DNA from: Nitrospirota bacterium | GTDB lineage: Bacteria; UBA2233 | Reading direction: 5' to 3' | Assembly (NCBI GenBank): GCA_011620345.1 | Contig: WOZJ01000036.1 | Coordinates: 1 to 23,474 of the forward strand | DNA: 23,474 nt | In this document: positions 21,725 through 23,474 of the stretch, in pieces | Layout: each line of letters begins with the position of its first letter | How positions within the stretch are numbered: the first letter of the stretch is position 1 | The notes under the pieces: generated by a model | Databases searched by the model: none | What the model saw: only the letters and a program-made list of their open reading frames with translations | What the model was told of the DNA's origin: nothing | Translations under genes and position numbers: made by a program

Positions 21725-23347
21725 TCAAAAGAGGCCTAGGGTGTTTCCTTGGCCGTCCACGTCGATCCCAAGGGCTGCGGGGCGCCTAGGAAGGCCAGGC
21801 ATGGTCTGGATGTTGCCGGCGAACGCCGTAATGAACCCGGCACCCGTGGCGATTCGAAAACCTTCGATAGGGACGATAAAGTCCTTTGGTACACCTTTTT
21901 TTTGGGGGTCGTGGCTAAGCGACATGGGAGTTTTGGCGATGTTCACGGGAAGACCGGTTAGGCCAAGCGCCTTGATTCGCTCGAGCTCTTTCACCGCCTT
22001 CGGCGAAAAGCGAACATCGTCCGCCCCGTAGAGCGTTGTGGCGATTCGATACAGCTTATCTTGCATGGTGCATTCTTGCGTGTAGAGCGGACGAAACCCT
22101 TGCCCTTCCGTATGGGCCTCGAGCAGCAATTCGGCCAGGTCCATTACGCCTGCCGAGCCCATCGCATGGGCGTGTACTTGCCTTGTCCCAGACGCTCCAT
22201 ACCCCAGGGCAGCGTCCTCGATCTCCCGAAGGGCCCCTGGGGCGTCGCCTGCAAACACGTTCAACGCGACAAGGCAAGGTAGCCCGAACGTTCGGACGTT
22301 CTCGATATGCTTTTGCAAGTGCGAAAGTCCAGCCTTTAGCCAGCCATTGCCGTGGGTTAAGAGCCCTTGGAGGGTGACGACGAGCACGACCAATTCCGGA
22401 GCCGTTCCCAAGGCTGGCACCTTGATGTGGGCTAATTTTTCGAGCCCGCAGTCTGTCCCGAACCCCGCCTCGGTCACGACGATGTCGCCTAAGGCGAGGG
22501 CCAGGGTATCCGCCACGACCGAACTCGCCCCATGGGCGATGTTCGCGAACGGGCCTGCATGAACAAAGCACGGGGTGTGCTCGATCGTCTGGACAAGGTT
22601 TGGGAGGAGGGCATGCTTTAAGAGTGCTGCCATCGCGCCAGAAGCGCCCAATGCCTCGAGCGTCACGAGCCCGCCTTGGGCATCGAACCCCACGCTTGCC
22701 CGGCCAAGCCGGAGCCTTAGATCGTCCAAGCCTTTCGCGAGAGCCAAAATGGCCATTGTCTCGGAGGCGGGCGTAATTTCGAAGCGTGTTTCCTCGAGTT
22801 CTCCGCCGATCCCCGCCACGATGTGACGAAGCTGCCGCTCGTTCAAATCCATCACTCTAGGCCACCATACAGATCGGGGTTCGATCCCCAAGGCGTTTCC
22901 GTGGAAGCGGTGGGCGCCAAGGACGGCGGCGGCCAGGTTCTGGGCCTGGGTAACGGCGTGGAAATCGCCCGTGAAGTGCAGGTTGATCTCTTCCATCGGC
23001 AGGATTTGGGCAAACCCGCCCCCGGTGGCGCCCCCCTTGATCCCGAAAACGGGCCCCATCGAGGGTTCCCGAAGGGTGAGAATCGCCCTCTTGCCAAGCC
23101 GCCAAAGTGCCATGGCAAGCCCGATCGCGACGGTCGTCTTTCCTTCGCCCCTGGAACTGGCCGGGTTGATCCCGCTGACGACGACGTAGCGGGCCCGCTT
23201 GGGTGTGCCAAGAGGTGCCTCAAGCTTTACCTTTGCGATATGCTCCCCATACATGAACAACCGCTCGGGCGAAAGGCCAAGCCCGCCTGCAACCTCGCGG
23301 ATCGGCTTGAGGCGGACCTTGCTTGCAATCTCGAAATCTTTGGTCAT
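21725..23347 (-). CDS. fhs: Formate-tetrahydrofolate ligase
   Basis: A 540-residue enzyme (slightly shorter than the usual 555-560) that makes 10-formyl-THF from formate, THF and ATP. MTKDFEIASKVRLKPI matches the family N-terminus; SRGEGKTT (65-72) is the ATP site; LREPSMGPVFGIKGGATGGG, MEEINLHFTGDFHAVT and the tail FAGNIQTMPGLPRRPA are all strongly diagnostic. The ATG at 23347 is preferred for this reason; an in-frame extension to 23467 does not resemble the family. The enzyme opens the methyl branch of the Wood-Ljungdahl pathway in acetogens, but many other bacteria use it for formate assimilation. It is coupled to metF. A TACAAT (23417-23412) upstream may be its -10, without a convincing -35. 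Confidence 0.97.
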   Translation of the reverse strand: MTKDFEIASKVRLKPIREVAGGLGLSPERLFMYGEHIAKVKLEAPLGTPKRARYVVVSGINPASSRGEGKTTVAIGLAMALWRLGKRAILTLREPSMGPVFGIKGGATGGGFAQILPMEEINLHFTGDFHAVTQAQNLAAAVLGAHRFHGNALGIEPRSVWWPRVMDLNERQLRHIVAGIGGELEETRFEITPASETMAILALAKGLDDLRLRLGRASVGFDAQGGLVTLEALGASGAMAALLKHALLPNLVQTIEHTPCFVHAGPFANIAHGASSVVADTLALALGDIVVTEAGFGTDCGLEKLAHIKVPALGTAPELVVLVVTLQGLLTHGNGWLKAGLSHLQKHIENVRTFGLPCLVALNVFAGDAPGALREIEDAALGYGASGTRQVHAHAMGSAGVMDLAELLLEAHTEGQGFRPLYTQECTMQDKLYRIATTLYGADDVRFSPKAVKELERIKALGLTGLPVNIAKTPMSLSHDPQKKGVPKDFIVPIEGFRIATGAGFITAFAGNIQTMPGLPRRPAALGIDVDGQGNTLGLF

Positions 23348-23474
23348 CCAAAACCGCCCTTTTCCTGTCTCGCTCCGCCGGTTTCGTGGAGCGCTTCGTA
23401 CAAGATTCATCATTGTAACGTTTTTTGAGGACTGGGTGTAGTTATGAGAGCCCGTCTCTGCGAGCACTTTGGCT

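Noticed and set aside
22823-23428. A 201-codon plus-strand frame opposite fhs
   Set aside because: Fhs is unmistakable on the other strand here; the antisense product is proline- and arginine-rich and motif-free.
1-23474. CRISPR array, tRNA, rRNA, integrase or complete insertion sequence
   Set aside because: I looked on both strands for regular spaced repeats, tRNA-like folds and transposase or integrase motifs and found none.

Overview
The window is bacterial, GC-rich and almost fully coding. I see no rRNA, tRNA, CRISPR array, integrase or complete insertion sequence. It falls into two parts of unlike composition. Positions 2 to about 3250 hold the 3' part of a very large superfamily 1 helicase written in a GC-rich, CGC/CGG-arginine style, plus a featureless GC-rich tail. 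From about 3300 to the end the genes use more AGG, CTT, AAG and TTT codons, have AGGAGG-type ribosome sites and compact operons, and look like one chromosome. The organism appears to be a Gram-negative bacterium: it has a homoserine O-acetyltransferase/MetW pair, a LolD-type ATPase, a DoxX protein, a sigma-32-like promoter and several exported proteins. I cannot fix the phylum from the sequence alone.

Layout after the helicase: a small GlsB/YeaQ-type membrane protein with a long leader (3489-3743); an SDR dehydrogenase and a zinc alcohol dehydrogenase in one operon (3850-5671); on the minus strand metW-metX-doxX (7979 down to 5737), a methionine-pathway operon; a plus-strand serine hydrolase of the beta-lactamase class C type (8086-9159) whose promoter overlaps that of metW; on the minus strand a proteostasis operon, hsp20, clpB, a 62-residue membrane protein and a LolD-like ATPase (13184 down to 9156); on the plus strand an SDR and a thiamine-diphosphate enzyme of the acetolactate synthase / 2-hydroxyacyl-CoA lyase superfamily (13377-15949); two exported proteins of unknown function facing each other tail to tail (15969-17876); a radical SAM protein and a third exported protein (18002-19672); and on the minus strand formate-tetrahydrofolate ligase, methylenetetrahydrofolate reductase and a metallo-beta-lactamase-fold hydrolase (23347 down to 19752).

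Taken together, two minus-strand blocks serve one-carbon and methionine metabolism: formate enters folate through Fhs, MetF makes methyl-THF, and MetX/MetW activate homoserine for methionine formation. A stress block (Hsp20, ClpB, GlsB-like protein) has the clearest regulatory DNA: a sigma-32-like promoter in front of clpB followed by a terminator-like hairpin touching its ribosome site, and a perfect 20-bp dyad in the hsp20 leader.

The most unusual signals are a perfect 36-bp palindrome inside the alcohol dehydrogenase reading frame, the clpB leader, face-to-face promoters sharing a -10 region (metW versus the serine hydrolase), a LolD-type ATPase without a permease coupled to ClpB through a tiny membrane protein, and the compositional break near 3250. 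I did not find a clear-cut new defence or mobile system. The truncated helicase is the best candidate for part of one, but its upstream partners lie outside the window.
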